64,000 nt of DNA, from assembly GCF_003850565.1 (NCBI RefSeq), contig NZ_CP027706.1, positions 1 to 64,000 on the forward strand, written 5' to 3'. Of this stretch, positions 1 to 11,200 are shown piece by piece (positions within the stretch are counted from its first letter, which is position 1; the number at the start of each line of letters is the position of its first letter). The notes under the pieces were generated by a model. The model was given only the letters and a program-made list of their open reading frames with translations. It searched no databases and was not told the origin of the DNA. A program made the translations under genes and the position numbers. The DNA is from Pseudomonas sessilinigenes (lineage in GTDB: Bacteria; Pseudomonadota; Gammaproteobacteria; Pseudomonadales; Pseudomonadaceae).

Positions 1-1
1 A

Positions 2-10
2 TGTGGATAA
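2..10 (-). promoter_or_regulatory. DnaA box upstream of dnaA
   Basis: The 9-mer TGTGGATAA is the reverse complement of the consensus DnaA box TTATCCACA. It lies 69 bp before the dnaA start codon, at the edge of the rpmH-dnaA intergenic region that carries oriC in pseudomonads. It probably belongs to oriC or to the autoregulated dnaA promoter. The rest of the origin lies outside this window. Confidence 0.8.
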
Positions 11-78
11 GTGGACGGCCGACCGTTACAATGGCTGCTTGTTTTTGCCTCACCGGCTTTCAACTTCAGGGGATATCC

Positions 79-1614
79 GTGTCAGTGGAACTTTGGCAGC
101 AGTGCGTGGAGCTTCTGCGTGATGAGCTGCCTGCCCAACAATTCAACACTTGGATCCGTCCGCTACAGGTCGAAGCCGAAGGCGACGAGTTGCGTGTCTA
201 CGCACCAAATCGTTTCGTTCTCGATTGGGTCAATGAAAAGTACCTGGGCCGCGTGCTCGAGCTGCTGGATGAACATGGCAATGGCGTGGCGCCCGTTCTT
301 TCCTTATTAATAGGCAGCAAGCGCAGCTCGGCTCCTCGTGCCGCGCCTAACGCACCGCTGGCCGCAGCCGCTTCCCAGGCATTGCAGGCGGCTGCCGCGG
401 CCAAGGCTGCAGCAGAACCTGCTGCGCCGGCTCCGGTTCCTGCTCCGGCCAAGAAGGCCGCCGAGCAGAAAGCCGATCAGACCAGCGAAGAGCCCTCTCG
501 TGACAGCTTCGACCCCATGGCGGGCGCCAGCTCGCAACAGGCCCCGGTACGCACCGAACAGCGCACCGTCCAGGTAGAGGGCGCGCTCAAGCACACCAGC
601 TACCTGAACCGTACCTTCACTTTCGAGAACTTTGTCGAGGGTAAGTCCAACCAGCTGGCCCGTGCTGCGGCCTGGCAAGTAGCGGACAACCCCAAGCACG
701 GCTACAACCCGCTCTTCCTTTATGGGGGCGTCGGCCTGGGTAAGACCCACTTGATGCATGCCGTGGGTAACCACCTGCTCAAGAAGAACCCGAATGCCAA
801 GGTCGTGTACCTGCATTCCGAGCGCTTCGTGGCAGACATGGTCAAGGCGTTGCAGCTCAATGCCATCAACGAATTCAAGCGCTTCTACCGTTCGGTGGAC
901 GCACTGCTGATCGACGATATCCAGTTCTTCGCCCGCAAGGAGCGTTCCCAGGAAGAGTTTTTCCACACCTTCAACGCCCTCCTCGAAGGCGGCCAGCAGG
1001 TGATTCTCACCAGCGACCGTTATCCGAAGGAGATCGAGGGCCTGGAAGAACGCCTCAAGTCCCGCTTCGGCTGGGGCCTGACGGTAGCGGTAGAACCGCC
1101 GGAACTGGAAACCCGGGTGGCGATCCTGATGAAGAAGGCCGACCAGGCCAAGGTCGAGTTGCCTCACGATGCGGCGTTCTTCATCGCCCAGCGGATCCGT
1201 TCCAACGTCCGTGAACTGGAAGGCGCGCTCAAGCGTGTCATCGCCCACTCGCACTTCATGGGACGCGATATCACCATCGAGTTGATCCGCGAATCCCTGA
1301 AGGACCTGTTGGCACTGCAGGACAAACTGGTGTCTGTGGATAACATCCAGCGCACCGTTGCCGAGTACTACAAGATCAAGATCTCCGATCTGTTGTCCAA
1401 GCGACGTTCGCGTTCCGTTGCCCGCCCACGCCAGGTGGCCATGGCCTTGTCCAAGGAACTGACCAACCACAGCCTGCCGGAAATCGGCGATGTGTTCGGC
1501 GGTCGCGACCACACCACGGTGCTGCACGCTTGTCGCAAGATCAATGAACTTAAGGAATCCGACGCGGACATCCGCGAGGACTACAAGAACCTGCTGCGTA
1601 CCCTGACCACTTGA
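79..1614 (+). CDS. dnaA: Chromosomal replication initiator DnaA
   Basis: DnaA binds DnaA boxes at oriC, oligomerises with ATP and opens the duplex for helicase loading. The 511-residue product has an N-terminal DnaB-interaction domain (about 1-80), an Ala/Pro-rich linker (about 90-170), an AAA+ core with Walker [10 protein letters not shown] near residue 217 and Walker B LLIDDIQF near 276, and a C-terminal DNA-binding domain with the signature [11 protein letters not shown] near 474. The GTG at 79 is chosen because AGGGGAT precedes it and the protein then begins MSVELWQQC as in other pseudomonads. The frame stays open back to position 1, but that extension does not look like DnaA. A further DnaA box lies inside the gene at 1335-1343. 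Confidence 0.98.
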   Translation: MSVELWQQCVELLRDELPAQQFNTWIRPLQVEAEGDELRVYAPNRFVLDWVNEKYLGRVLELLDEHGNGVAPVLSLLIGSKRSSAPRAAPNAPLAAAASQALQAAAAAKAAAEPAAPAPVPAPAKKAAEQKADQTSEEPSRDSFDPMAGASSQQAPVRTEQRTVQVEGALKHTSYLNRTFTFENFVEGKSNQLARAAAWQVADNPKHGYNPLFLYGGVGLGKTHLMHAVGNHLLKKNPNAKVVYLHSERFVADMVKALQLNAINEFKRFYRSVDALLIDDIQFFARKERSQEEFFHTFNALLEGGQQVILTSDRYPKEIEGLEERLKSRFGWGLTVAVEPPELETRVAILMKKADQAKVELPHDAAFFIAQRIRSNVRELEGALKRVIAHSHFMGRDITIELIRESLKDLLALQDKLVSVDNIQRTVAEYYKIKISDLLSKRRSRSVARPRQVAMALSKELTNHSLPEIGDVFGGRDHTTVLHACRKINELKESDADIREDYKNLLRTLTT

Positions 1615-1652
1615 TGATTCCAACGCAGCTTATTAAGGCAAGGGACTAGACC

Positions 1653-2756
1653 ATGCATTTCACCATTCAACGCGAAGCCCTGTTGAAACCCCTGCAACTG
1701 GTCGCCGGCGTCGTCGAACGCCGCCAGACCTTGCCGGTGCTTTCCAACGTGCTGCTGGTTGTCGAAGGCCAGCAATTGTCGCTGACCGGTACCGACCTGG
1801 AAGTCGAACTGGTCGGTCGCGTACAACTTGAAGAACCGGCCGAGCCTGGGGAAATCACCGTCCCGGCTCGCAAGCTGATGGACATCTGCAAGAGCCTGCC
1901 CAACGACGTCCTGATCGACATCAAGGTCGATGAGCAGAAGCTGGTGGTGAAGGCCGGCCGTAGCCGCTTCACCCTGTCGACCTTGCCAGCCAACGATTTC
2001 CCGACGGTGGAAGAAGGCCCGGGCTCCCTGACTTGCCAGTTGGAGCAGAGCAAGCTGCGTCGCCTGATCGAACGCACCAGCTTCGCCATGGCCCAGCAGG
2101 ATGTGCGCTACTACCTCAATGGCATGCTGCTGGAGGTTTCCGCTGGCATCATCCGCGCCGTGGCCACCGATGGTCACCGTCTGGCCATGTGCTCGATGCA
2201 GGCCGACATTGGCCAGCAGGATCGCCACCAGGTGATCGTGCCGCGCAAAGGTATCCTTGAACTGGCCCGTCTGCTCACCGAGCCGGATGGTAACGTCAGC
2301 ATCGTCCTGGGCCAGCATCACATCCGTGCCACCACCGGTGAATTCACCTTCACCTCCAAGCTGGTGGACGGCAAGTTCCCGGACTACGAGCGTGTACTGC
2401 CTAAAGGCGGTGACAAGCTGGTGCTGGGCGACCGCCAGGCCCTGCGCGAGGCCTTCAGCCGTACCGCGATCCTGTCCAACGAAAAGTACCGCGGCATCCG
2501 CCTGCAGCTTGCCAACGGCCAGCTGAAGATCCAGGCCAACAACCCGGAGCAGGAAGAAGCCGAAGAAGAAGTAGGCGTGGAGTACAACGGCGGTTCGTTG
2601 GAAATCGGCTTCAACGTCAGCTACCTGCTGGATGTGCTGGGCGTGATGACCACCGAGCAAGTCCGTCTGATCCTGTCCGACTCCAACAGCAGTGCGCTGG
2701 TCCAGGAATCCGACAACGACGACTCGGCTTACGTTGTCATGCCGATGCGCCTGTAA
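1653..2756 (+). CDS. dnaN: DNA polymerase III beta sliding clamp
   Basis: This 367-residue protein is the ring-shaped processivity clamp that tethers Pol III and other DNA-handling proteins to DNA. Its length and its three repeated clamp domains (about 1-120, 125-245, 246-367) match the family, and it ends in the typical VMPMRL tail. It starts 39 bp after dnaA, with AAGGGA as ribosome binding site. recF follows after only 8 bp, so dnaA-dnaN-recF-gyrB is probably one transcription unit, with possible internal promoters. Confidence 0.98.
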   Translation: MHFTIQREALLKPLQLVAGVVERRQTLPVLSNVLLVVEGQQLSLTGTDLEVELVGRVQLEEPAEPGEITVPARKLMDICKSLPNDVLIDIKVDEQKLVVKAGRSRFTLSTLPANDFPTVEEGPGSLTCQLEQSKLRRLIERTSFAMAQQDVRYYLNGMLLEVSAGIIRAVATDGHRLAMCSMQADIGQQDRHQVIVPRKGILELARLLTEPDGNVSIVLGQHHIRATTGEFTFTSKLVDGKFPDYERVLPKGGDKLVLGDRQALREAFSRTAILSNEKYRGIRLQLANGQLKIQANNPEQEEAEEEVGVEYNGGSLEIGFNVSYLLDVLGVMTTEQVRLILSDSNSSALVQESDNDDSAYVVMPMRL

Positions 2757-2764
2757 TCAGCTAG

Positions 2765-6290
<3,526 letters not shown>

Positions 6291-6314
6291 TCAGGGTACA
6301 CAGCTGAAAATAAA

Positions 6315-6342
6315 AAGGCCGACGCTTGCGTTGGCCTTTTTT
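6315..6342 (+). terminator. Rho-independent terminator after gyrB
   Basis: AAGGCCGACGC-TTGC-... pairs with GCGTTGGCCTT (one G-T wobble) and runs into six T residues, 25 bp past the gyrB stop. It ends the dnaA-dnaN-recF-gyrB unit. Confidence 0.88.
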
Positions 6343-6401
6343 ATTGGCAGATTGTTCAATCCCTTTACCCATTTATCCAGCCAAGGCAGGCATGGCGAAT
6401 G

Positions 6402-6461
6402 CTCAACTTCTCGGCGTATGGCGCGACTGATCCCGATCTGGCCTGGGAAGTGGAAGATTAA
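6402..6461 (+). pseudogene. Possible 3' stub of a lost coding sequence
   Basis: Between the gyrB terminator and the next gene a short frame reads MLNFSAYGATDPDLAWEVED then stop. It remains open upstream through 'LYPFIQPRQAWR' towards the terminator. It has no recognisable start signal and no long upstream partner. It precedes genes that resemble immunity proteins, so it could be the tail of a deleted toxin or effector gene. That is inference from context only, and a chance open frame is equally possible. Confidence 0.2.
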
Positions 6462-6545
6462 TTGAACAATAAGGACGTGGACCTGGCAGGTACTGCCTCA
6501 GCCCTTGTCACCCTTTTTAAAACAGTAATCGCTCGGAAATTTGTT

Positions 6546-7031
6546 ATGGATGATCAAAGCCAGGAAATGTCGATTCGGGTTGTCGCGGGGCAGAACAACC
6601 GCGGCCCGGTCTATGAACCGCTGCATGTACGGCGGATTGATGAGCACAGTTACGAGATTCTCTACTCACCGGGGCTCACGCTCAACCTGGCCAAGGGCGA
6701 CATTATTTCGATCAAGGACCCGCAGGCCCCGGCAGTGGTACTCAAGCGTGGCGGCAACTTCTGCATCCACATTTACTCGGATTACATTCCGGAAGAACAC
6801 ATCAGTGCCCTGGAGGCAGACGTGGCGACCGAATTGGGCGGCATGCTCGACGGGCGCTATAAGGGCAATCTGACGTTGTCGGTGCCAGCTCGAAACGGCA
6901 TGGATAAAATCGCCCTGTTCTTCAACCGCTTCCGCCAGACCACGGGCATCGAGTGGTACTACGCCAACATCTATAAAAACCTCGATGACAGCGATGACGA
7001 AACCTTGCTCAATTGGTGGCTGGATAGCTGA
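6546..7031 (+). CDS. DUF4265-like hypothetical protein
   Basis: The ATG at 6546 gives 161 residues beginning MDDQSQEM. The same frame is open back to a TTG at 6462, directly after a stop, which would add 28 residues with a fair GGAAG ribosome binding site, so the start is uncertain. The pattern 'hub strand, GPVYEPLHVRRID..SYEILYSPGLTLNLAKGDII' resembles the DUF4265 fold, a small cytosolic family often found near polymorphic-toxin loci. The C terminus is acidic (DDSDDETLLNWWLDS). No signal peptide or membrane segment is visible. It starts a three-gene cluster with the next two small genes. Confidence 0.6.
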   Translation: MDDQSQEMSIRVVAGQNNRGPVYEPLHVRRIDEHSYEILYSPGLTLNLAKGDIISIKDPQAPAVVLKRGGNFCIHIYSDYIPEEHISALEADVATELGGMLDGRYKGNLTLSVPARNGMDKIALFFNRFRQTTGIEWYYANIYKNLDDSDDETLLNWWLDS

Positions 7032-7054
7032 CCGCGAACGGAGTGCAGACGAGC

Positions 7055-7396
7055 ATGAGCTACGAGTATCGGTTGGTGTTTGAGGAGCCGCTGGGCGCGC
7101 GGCAGGTCATGGATAAGCTGCGCCGCAGTGCGGACTTTGTACAGGCGGCAGAGCAGGTAGTCGAGTTCAAGGACCCTGGCCTGGGCAGCAGCGCCGACTA
7201 TGATCTGCGCCTGACCTTCGAGAGCGACCAGGCGCTCTGGATGGAGCTGCTGTTCCGAACCGCACCATTGCACCAGTGTCTGGATCGGGCACTGCAGGGG
7301 CACCGTTTCAGGTGTTTCGAGGACGGTGACAGCGACGACGAGGTAGCACTCGAACAGGTCTTTGCGCTGGGCAGGACCTCCCCTATTTCCCCTTGA
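7055..7396 (+). CDS. Hypothetical small acidic protein
   Basis: This 113-residue protein is not recognised. It begins MSYEYRLVFEEPLGARQVMDK, is acidic and soluble-looking, and has no signal peptide. The ATG at 7055 is preferred over a GTG at 7043, where GGAG would be too close. It follows the DUF4265-like gene by 23 bp and its stop overlaps (TGATG) the first possible start of the next gene, so the three are probably co-transcribed. By context it may be another immunity-type or small regulatory protein. No catalytic motif is visible. Confidence 0.65.
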   Translation: MSYEYRLVFEEPLGARQVMDKLRRSADFVQAAEQVVEFKDPGLGSSADYDLRLTFESDQALWMELLFRTAPLHQCLDRALQGHRFRCFEDGDSDDEVALEQVFALGRTSPISP

Positions 7397-7407
7397 TGGC
7401 TGGGCCA

Positions 7408-7728
7408 ATGAACGAAAGACAGCAGCTTATCTGTGAACGCTACGACCTCGCTCCCCAGGCGCCGGAGCCGATGATTGCACTGGCCACCGGCTCCCTTGCG
7501 CACTCGCCCATCTATGGCACAAGGATCGAGTTGCCACAGAACGGTACGGTCAGCTGGTTTATCCACTGCGGCGAACATTCCACCGCTGTGGATTTCTACC
7601 AACCCTTGTGTGCCGAGCACCTGGTCGAGCTGTTGCCGGAGGTGATCGATTATCTGTATCTGCCGAGCGGGACGTGTTTCATCATCGACCGCGCCGGTTA
7701 TGAAGATGTCTGGCAAGACCCTGAGTGA
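7408..7728 (+). CDS. Imm33-like putative immunity protein
   Basis: The product (106 residues from ATG 7408, or 110 from the overlapping ATG at 7396) starts MNERQQLICERYDLAPQAPE. It contains VSWFIHCGEHSTAVDFYQPL and ends YLYLPSGTCFIIDRAGYEDVW. I associate this pattern with proteins annotated as Imm33-domain (DUF2185) immunity proteins in pseudomonads. Such proteins neutralise polymorphic toxins, but no toxin is visible here, so it would be an orphan. The family assignment is from memory and moderate. It converges on the response regulator gene, 27 bp away. Confidence 0.6.
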   Translation: MNERQQLICERYDLAPQAPEPMIALATGSLAHSPIYGTRIELPQNGTVSWFIHCGEHSTAVDFYQPLCAEHLVELLPEVIDYLYLPSGTCFIIDRAGYEDVWQDPE

Positions 7729-7755
7729 CATCGAGCCGCTTTTGGCGGCACGCCG

Positions 7756-8484
7756 TCAGTTGTCCTGCTCGCCAGGCGACGTGACGCTTTCCAGGCGGTA
7801 GCCATAGCCGTAGATGGTCAGCAACTGCCAGCCCCGTTCCGCCGTCAGCCCCAACTTGTTGCGCAGCCGGTAGATGTGGGTATCCAGGGGCCTGGAGGAA
7901 AGAATTTCCTCGTGGGTCCAGAAGCGCTCGTACAAGTATTCTCGGGACAACGGCCGGCCCAGGTTGGCGAACAGGCAGCGTGCCAGGCGGTACTCACGCT
8001 CGGTGAGGCTGATGGGCGCTCCAGCCCGGGTCACCGTCAACTCGGCATCGTCGAAGGCCAGGTCATTGAAGTTCAGCACTTCCTCGCTCTGGGTACGCTG
8101 CAGGCCATGGCGGCGTAGCACTGCGTTGACCCGGGCCTTGAGCTCGTTGGGGCGGAATGGCTTGCTCAAGTAGTCGTCGGCGCCGGTGTTCAAGGCCTGG
8201 ACGATATCGCTCTCGGCATCGCGGCTGGTGAGCATGATGGCGGCCGGTGGCGAGTCCATGTGCTCCCGACTCCAGCGCAGTAGCGCCAGCCCACTGAGGT
8301 CCGGCACCTGCCAGTCGAGGATCATCAGGTCGAAGGTTTCCCGCCGCAATTGGCGCAGCAAATCTTCGCCGCGCTCGAAACGGTGCAGGGTCCAGGGTTG
8401 TTCACCCGGGCCGGGAATATCTCGCAGTGTCTGTTCCACCCGCGCCAGTTCTGCGGGTTCGTCATCCAGTATTGCGACACGCAT
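7756..8484 (-). CDS. OmpR-family two-component response regulator
   Basis: The 242-residue protein has an N-terminal receiver domain with the acidic pair D7/D8, phospho-acceptor D57 (MILDWQVP), switch residue T86 (MLTSRD) and K108 (LSKPF). A C-terminal winged-helix DNA-binding domain (about 135-230) ends with a LLTIYGYGYRLE wing. It is transcribed away from the small exported ORF and aqpZ. No kinase is adjacent. The nearest is the CHASE2 sensor kinase at 11201, and I infer that the two form a split system with the FecR-like protein between them. The receiver is complete, so it is probably phosphorylation-controlled. Confidence 0.9.
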   Translation of the reverse strand: MRVAILDDEPAELARVEQTLRDIPGPGEQPWTLHRFERGEDLLRQLRRETFDLMILDWQVPDLSGLALLRWSREHMDSPPAAIMLTSRDAESDIVQALNTGADDYLSKPFRPNELKARVNAVLRRHGLQRTQSEEVLNFNDLAFDDAELTVTRAGAPISLTEREYRLARCLFANLGRPLSREYLYERFWTHEEILSSRPLDTHIYRLRNKLGLTAERGWQLLTIYGYGYRLESVTSPGEQDN

Positions 8485-8715
8485 GCGAGGCAGGTCCTTA
8501 GGGGTCGAGAGGCTGTCCGAGGCATGGCGGCATGCGTCTCGGGCTGGGGAGAAGTTTAGGCGCCAGGGATGAATCTGAACAATTGTGGCGAATTGCTCTA
8601 GGGGCGCTGCTCCCTCGGTACGCTGATATCAAATAGCCGGTAGCTGTTGGGAGCACCCTTCAGCACCGAATTCCTTGAAGGACGATACCGGCTCGAACGA
8701 GCAAGGAAAAGGGCA

Positions 8716-9003
8716 ATGGGCAACATGTCGGGGGCGATGGATATGGGGTGGAAGAAATTTTCCGAAAGAGCGGATCTGGCGAAACTCGTCGCCTTGTCTC
8801 TTGCTGCGTTCTTGAGTGTTGAAGCGTCCTCTAAGGCCACTGCTGTCCCGGTAGCTCCTCACTATGAGCTTCCGGTCCAGCGTTACTTCAGTCCCTCGGT
8901 GAACCAGGTGGGCTTTAGCGACTCCCGGGGATTCGCTCCCGCGACTGCTCCACTGTCGACACCCTCGGTGGTGTACCAGGACCAGCAGCGGTGGGTGTTC
9001 TAG
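8716..9003 (+). CDS. Small exported hypothetical protein
   Basis: The ATG at 8716, after AAGGAAAAGGG, gives 95 residues. A positively charged N terminus (WKKFSERADLAK) is followed by a hydrophobic stretch LVALSLAAFLSVEA and a likely cleavage near KATA, consistent with a signal peptide. The mature part is Ser/Pro/Tyr-rich and low in complexity. No family is recognised. Codon use is less GC-biased than in the neighbours, so the gene is probable rather than certain. It is divergent from the response regulator gene, whose control over it is plausible. Confidence 0.5.
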   Translation: MGNMSGAMDMGWKKFSERADLAKLVALSLAAFLSVEASSKATAVPVAPHYELPVQRYFSPSVNQVGFSDSRGFAPATAPLSTPSVVYQDQQRWVF

Positions 9004-9301
9004 CCATGGGCCTGAACATTCTGAAGAAATATTGCAAAGCGACACCGGGCTGTCCGCTCCCGGTAAATTCGCACTCGCTGAGTGGCACACGGGGGCAATC
9101 GGAAGTGCTCCGACACAGGGAGTGTCATCCGCCGGTTTGGCGGTTGCGGGTCGAAGCGAGCTTCGATTTACCGTACAGGGGAAAACAGGGAGTGCCTCCT
9201 CAGGACGTAATGCTCGACACAAGGATGTGTCTCCCTCCCCCGCTGATTTTCGGCGACTTCAATACCCTCCCTCTCATTTCGAATATCTGTGAAGGCCTCT
9301 G
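9004..9301. other. Unassigned interval between small exported ORF and aqpZ
   Basis: The interval of about 300 bp has lower GC than its surroundings. It contains a hairpin ACCGGG...CCCGGT at 9044-9064, possibly ending the upstream ORF, and two overlapping open frames (ATG 9006, and a second ending at 9292). Neither has a convincing start signal or codon usage. I see no clear operator for aqpZ. It may be leader, decayed coding sequence or an RNA. Confidence 0.4.
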
Positions 9302-9991
9302 ATGAAAACACTCGGCGCGGAATTCTTTGGTACGTTCTGGTTGGTGCTGGGCGGCTGCGGCAGTGCCGTACTGGCCGCCGGCGTTCCACAATTTGGCATT
9401 GGTTACCTGGGCGTCGCCCTGGCCTTCGGTCTCAGCGTGCTGACCATGGCTTATGCCCTGGGGCCGATTTCCGGCGCGCACCTCAACCCGGCGGTCTCGG
9501 TTGGCCTGTGGCTGGGCGGACGCTTCTCGGGCAACCGTGTGTTGCCTTACATCGTCGCCCAGGTGCTTGGCGGCCTGGCAGCCGGTGCCGTGCTGTTCCT
9601 GATCGCCTCGGGCAAGACGGGTTTTGACGCTTCGGCCGGTTTTGCCGCCAACGGTTATGGCGAGCACTCCCCGGGTGGCTACTCGATGCTCGCTGCCCTG
9701 TTGAGTGAAGTGGTGCTGACGGCGATGTTCCTCCTGATTATCCTGGGCGCCACATCCAAGCGCGCTGCTCCCGGGTTTGCCCCGATTGCCATTGGCCTGA
9801 CCCTGACGCTGATCCACCTGATCAGCATTCCGGTCACCAACACCTCGGTGAACCCGGCCCGCAGTACCGCTGTGGCATTTTTTGCCGGAGAGTGGGCCGT
9901 GTCCCAGCTGTGGCTGTTCTGGGTCGCCCCGCTGCTGGGTGCATGCCTTGGCGCCCTGGCGTATCGCCTGGTCGCTACAGACCGGGATTGA
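9302..9991 (+). CDS. aqpZ: Aquaporin Z (water channel)
   Basis: This 229-residue inner-membrane protein is of the MIP family, with six membrane spans and two half-helices. It shows the two NPA boxes ([10 protein letters not shown] near residue 64 and [10 protein letters not shown] near 182). The selectivity-filter region with an early Gly/Phe-rich helix ([13 protein letters not shown]) is typical of water-selective AqpZ. It is followed by hairpins without a T-tract. The nearest upstream gene is a small exported ORF, and no dedicated regulator is obvious. Confidence 0.95.
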   Translation: MKTLGAEFFGTFWLVLGGCGSAVLAAGVPQFGIGYLGVALAFGLSVLTMAYALGPISGAHLNPAVSVGLWLGGRFSGNRVLPYIVAQVLGGLAAGAVLFLIASGKTGFDASAGFAANGYGEHSPGGYSMLAALLSEVVLTAMFLLIILGATSKRAAPGFAPIAIGLTLTLIHLISIPVTNTSVNPARSTAVAFFAGEWAVSQLWLFWVAPLLGACLGALAYRLVATDRD

Positions 9992-10041
9992 CCAGCAGTA
10001 CCGGTGGGGGTGGCCCCTACCGGTACATCGCCCTGTGCACA

Positions 10042-10065
10042 CACAACCGCTCGAGAGCGGTTGTG
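10042..10065. repeat. Strong hairpin after aqpZ
   Basis: CACAACCGCTC-GA-GAGCGGTTGTG forms an 11-bp perfect stem. A second smaller inverted repeat (TACCGGT...ACCGGTA) lies just before it. There is no run of T after the stem on either strand, so it could protect the aqpZ transcript 3' end or act as a weak terminator. Confidence 0.6.
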
Positions 10066-10186
10066 CTGTTCCAGCAGGGATGAAAGGTTATGGCCGATCT
10101 CGGTAGAGAGTGATGGCCAGCACGCCCCCAATCTAGTTCTAATGTCACGGACTTCAGAAGAGCACGACCACGGATCCGATGATCTC

Positions 10187-11182
10187 ATGACCTATTTGTC
10201 TATTCGCCCCCGGGCCCAGTTTGCTCCGCTCCTGCTTGGTGTGGTGCTGGCCTTGTCCAATTCGATGGCCAGCGCCGCCATCGCTCCCGCCAAGCGCCTG
10301 CCCTACATCGATGACAACCAGCTCTGTCGCGGCCAACCGTTACCGGCGACAGTCGAACACCTGACGGGCGAAGCCTGGAAGCTGGACGCCAAGGGGCGTG
10401 AGATCGCCCTGGAAGAAGGTATGGACATCGACGAGAAAGAAGGTGTGAAGACCTCACCCTCGGCCTTCGTCAGCCTGTCCCTGGGCGACGGTTCGCGGGT
10501 GGTGCTGCCATCCAGCTCCCAGGTCACCCTGCGGCTGAACGAACAGTACAGCATCCCCCAACTGGTGCTGGAACAGGGCCAGGTCGAGTCTTACGTGATC
10601 AAGCGCACCAGCGATCACGACCGCTTCCAGATCGTGACCCCGGTGGGGGTTCTGGGCGTGCGCGGCACCCACTTCCGGGTGCGTAATGATGACGAGCAGT
10701 CGCTGGTCGAGGTACTCAATGGCCAGGTGGCGGTAAACCGGGACGAGGACCCCCTCGACCAGACTCCCCCGCGCTCGCGCAAGCGGGCTGTGGATAAACC
10801 GGCCGGACCGCGGCCGGGAGAAGTTCAAGTGATGGCGCGCCAGGGCATGCGGGTGCGCAAGGAGGGCGAGCTCAAGCCGGTGGACCTGCTGGCCGCGCCC
10901 CGGCTGCTGGGGCAGGCAGGTCAAACCGGCGTCCTGCCCGTTTGGCAGCTGATCCTCGAACCCCTGCCTGGAGCGCGTCGTTATCGCGCCCAGGTGGCGA
11001 CCGACAAGGATTTCCTGAACATCAAGCAGGAACAGTTCTCCAGCACCCCACAAGTCAACTTCACTGGGTTACAGGCGTTTTTCTATCATGTGCGTCTGTC
11101 GGCATTCGACGAGCACGGCCTGGAAGGAGAAACCGGGGTCTATGACATTTTCTATTACCCCAGAAGCACCCGTGTCCAGTAA
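10187..11182 (+). CDS. FecR-domain exported protein
   Basis: The 331-residue protein starts MTYLSIRPRAQ and has a signal peptide ending near SMASAA. It carries a FecR domain (about 90-185: LSLGDGSRVVLPSSSQVTL..., VGVLGVRGTHFRVR) and a C-terminal beta-rich domain (about 250-325) resembling a fibronectin-type or ligand-sensing fold. Unlike sigma-regulating FecR proteins it lacks a cytosolic anti-sigma part and a membrane anchor, and no ECF sigma gene is nearby. Eighteen bp separate it from the CHASE2 kinase, so it probably acts as the periplasmic partner or sensor input of that kinase. An alternative ATG at 10142 lacks a ribosome binding site. Confidence 0.82.
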   Translation: MTYLSIRPRAQFAPLLLGVVLALSNSMASAAIAPAKRLPYIDDNQLCRGQPLPATVEHLTGEAWKLDAKGREIALEEGMDIDEKEGVKTSPSAFVSLSLGDGSRVVLPSSSQVTLRLNEQYSIPQLVLEQGQVESYVIKRTSDHDRFQIVTPVGVLGVRGTHFRVRNDDEQSLVEVLNGQVAVNRDEDPLDQTPPRSRKRAVDKPAGPRPGEVQVMARQGMRVRKEGELKPVDLLAAPRLLGQAGQTGVLPVWQLILEPLPGARRYRAQVATDKDFLNIKQEQFSSTPQVNFTGLQAFFYHVRLSAFDEHGLEGETGVYDIFYYPRSTRVQ

Positions 11183-11200
11183 CCCGCCGACGAGGTATCG

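Noticed and set aside
1..78. N-terminal extension of dnaA from ATG at position 1
   Set aside because: The extra residues do not resemble DnaA, include a DnaA box, and a GTG with a good ribosome binding site at 79 gives the family start.
7735..7749. Hairpin GCCGC-TTTT-GCGGC between the immunity-like gene and response regulator as terminator
   Set aside because: Stem of only five pairs and no T-run after it.
9032..9292. Small plus-strand ORF before aqpZ
   Set aside because: No ribosome binding site, mixed codon usage, overlaps another equally open frame. Left as an unassigned interval.
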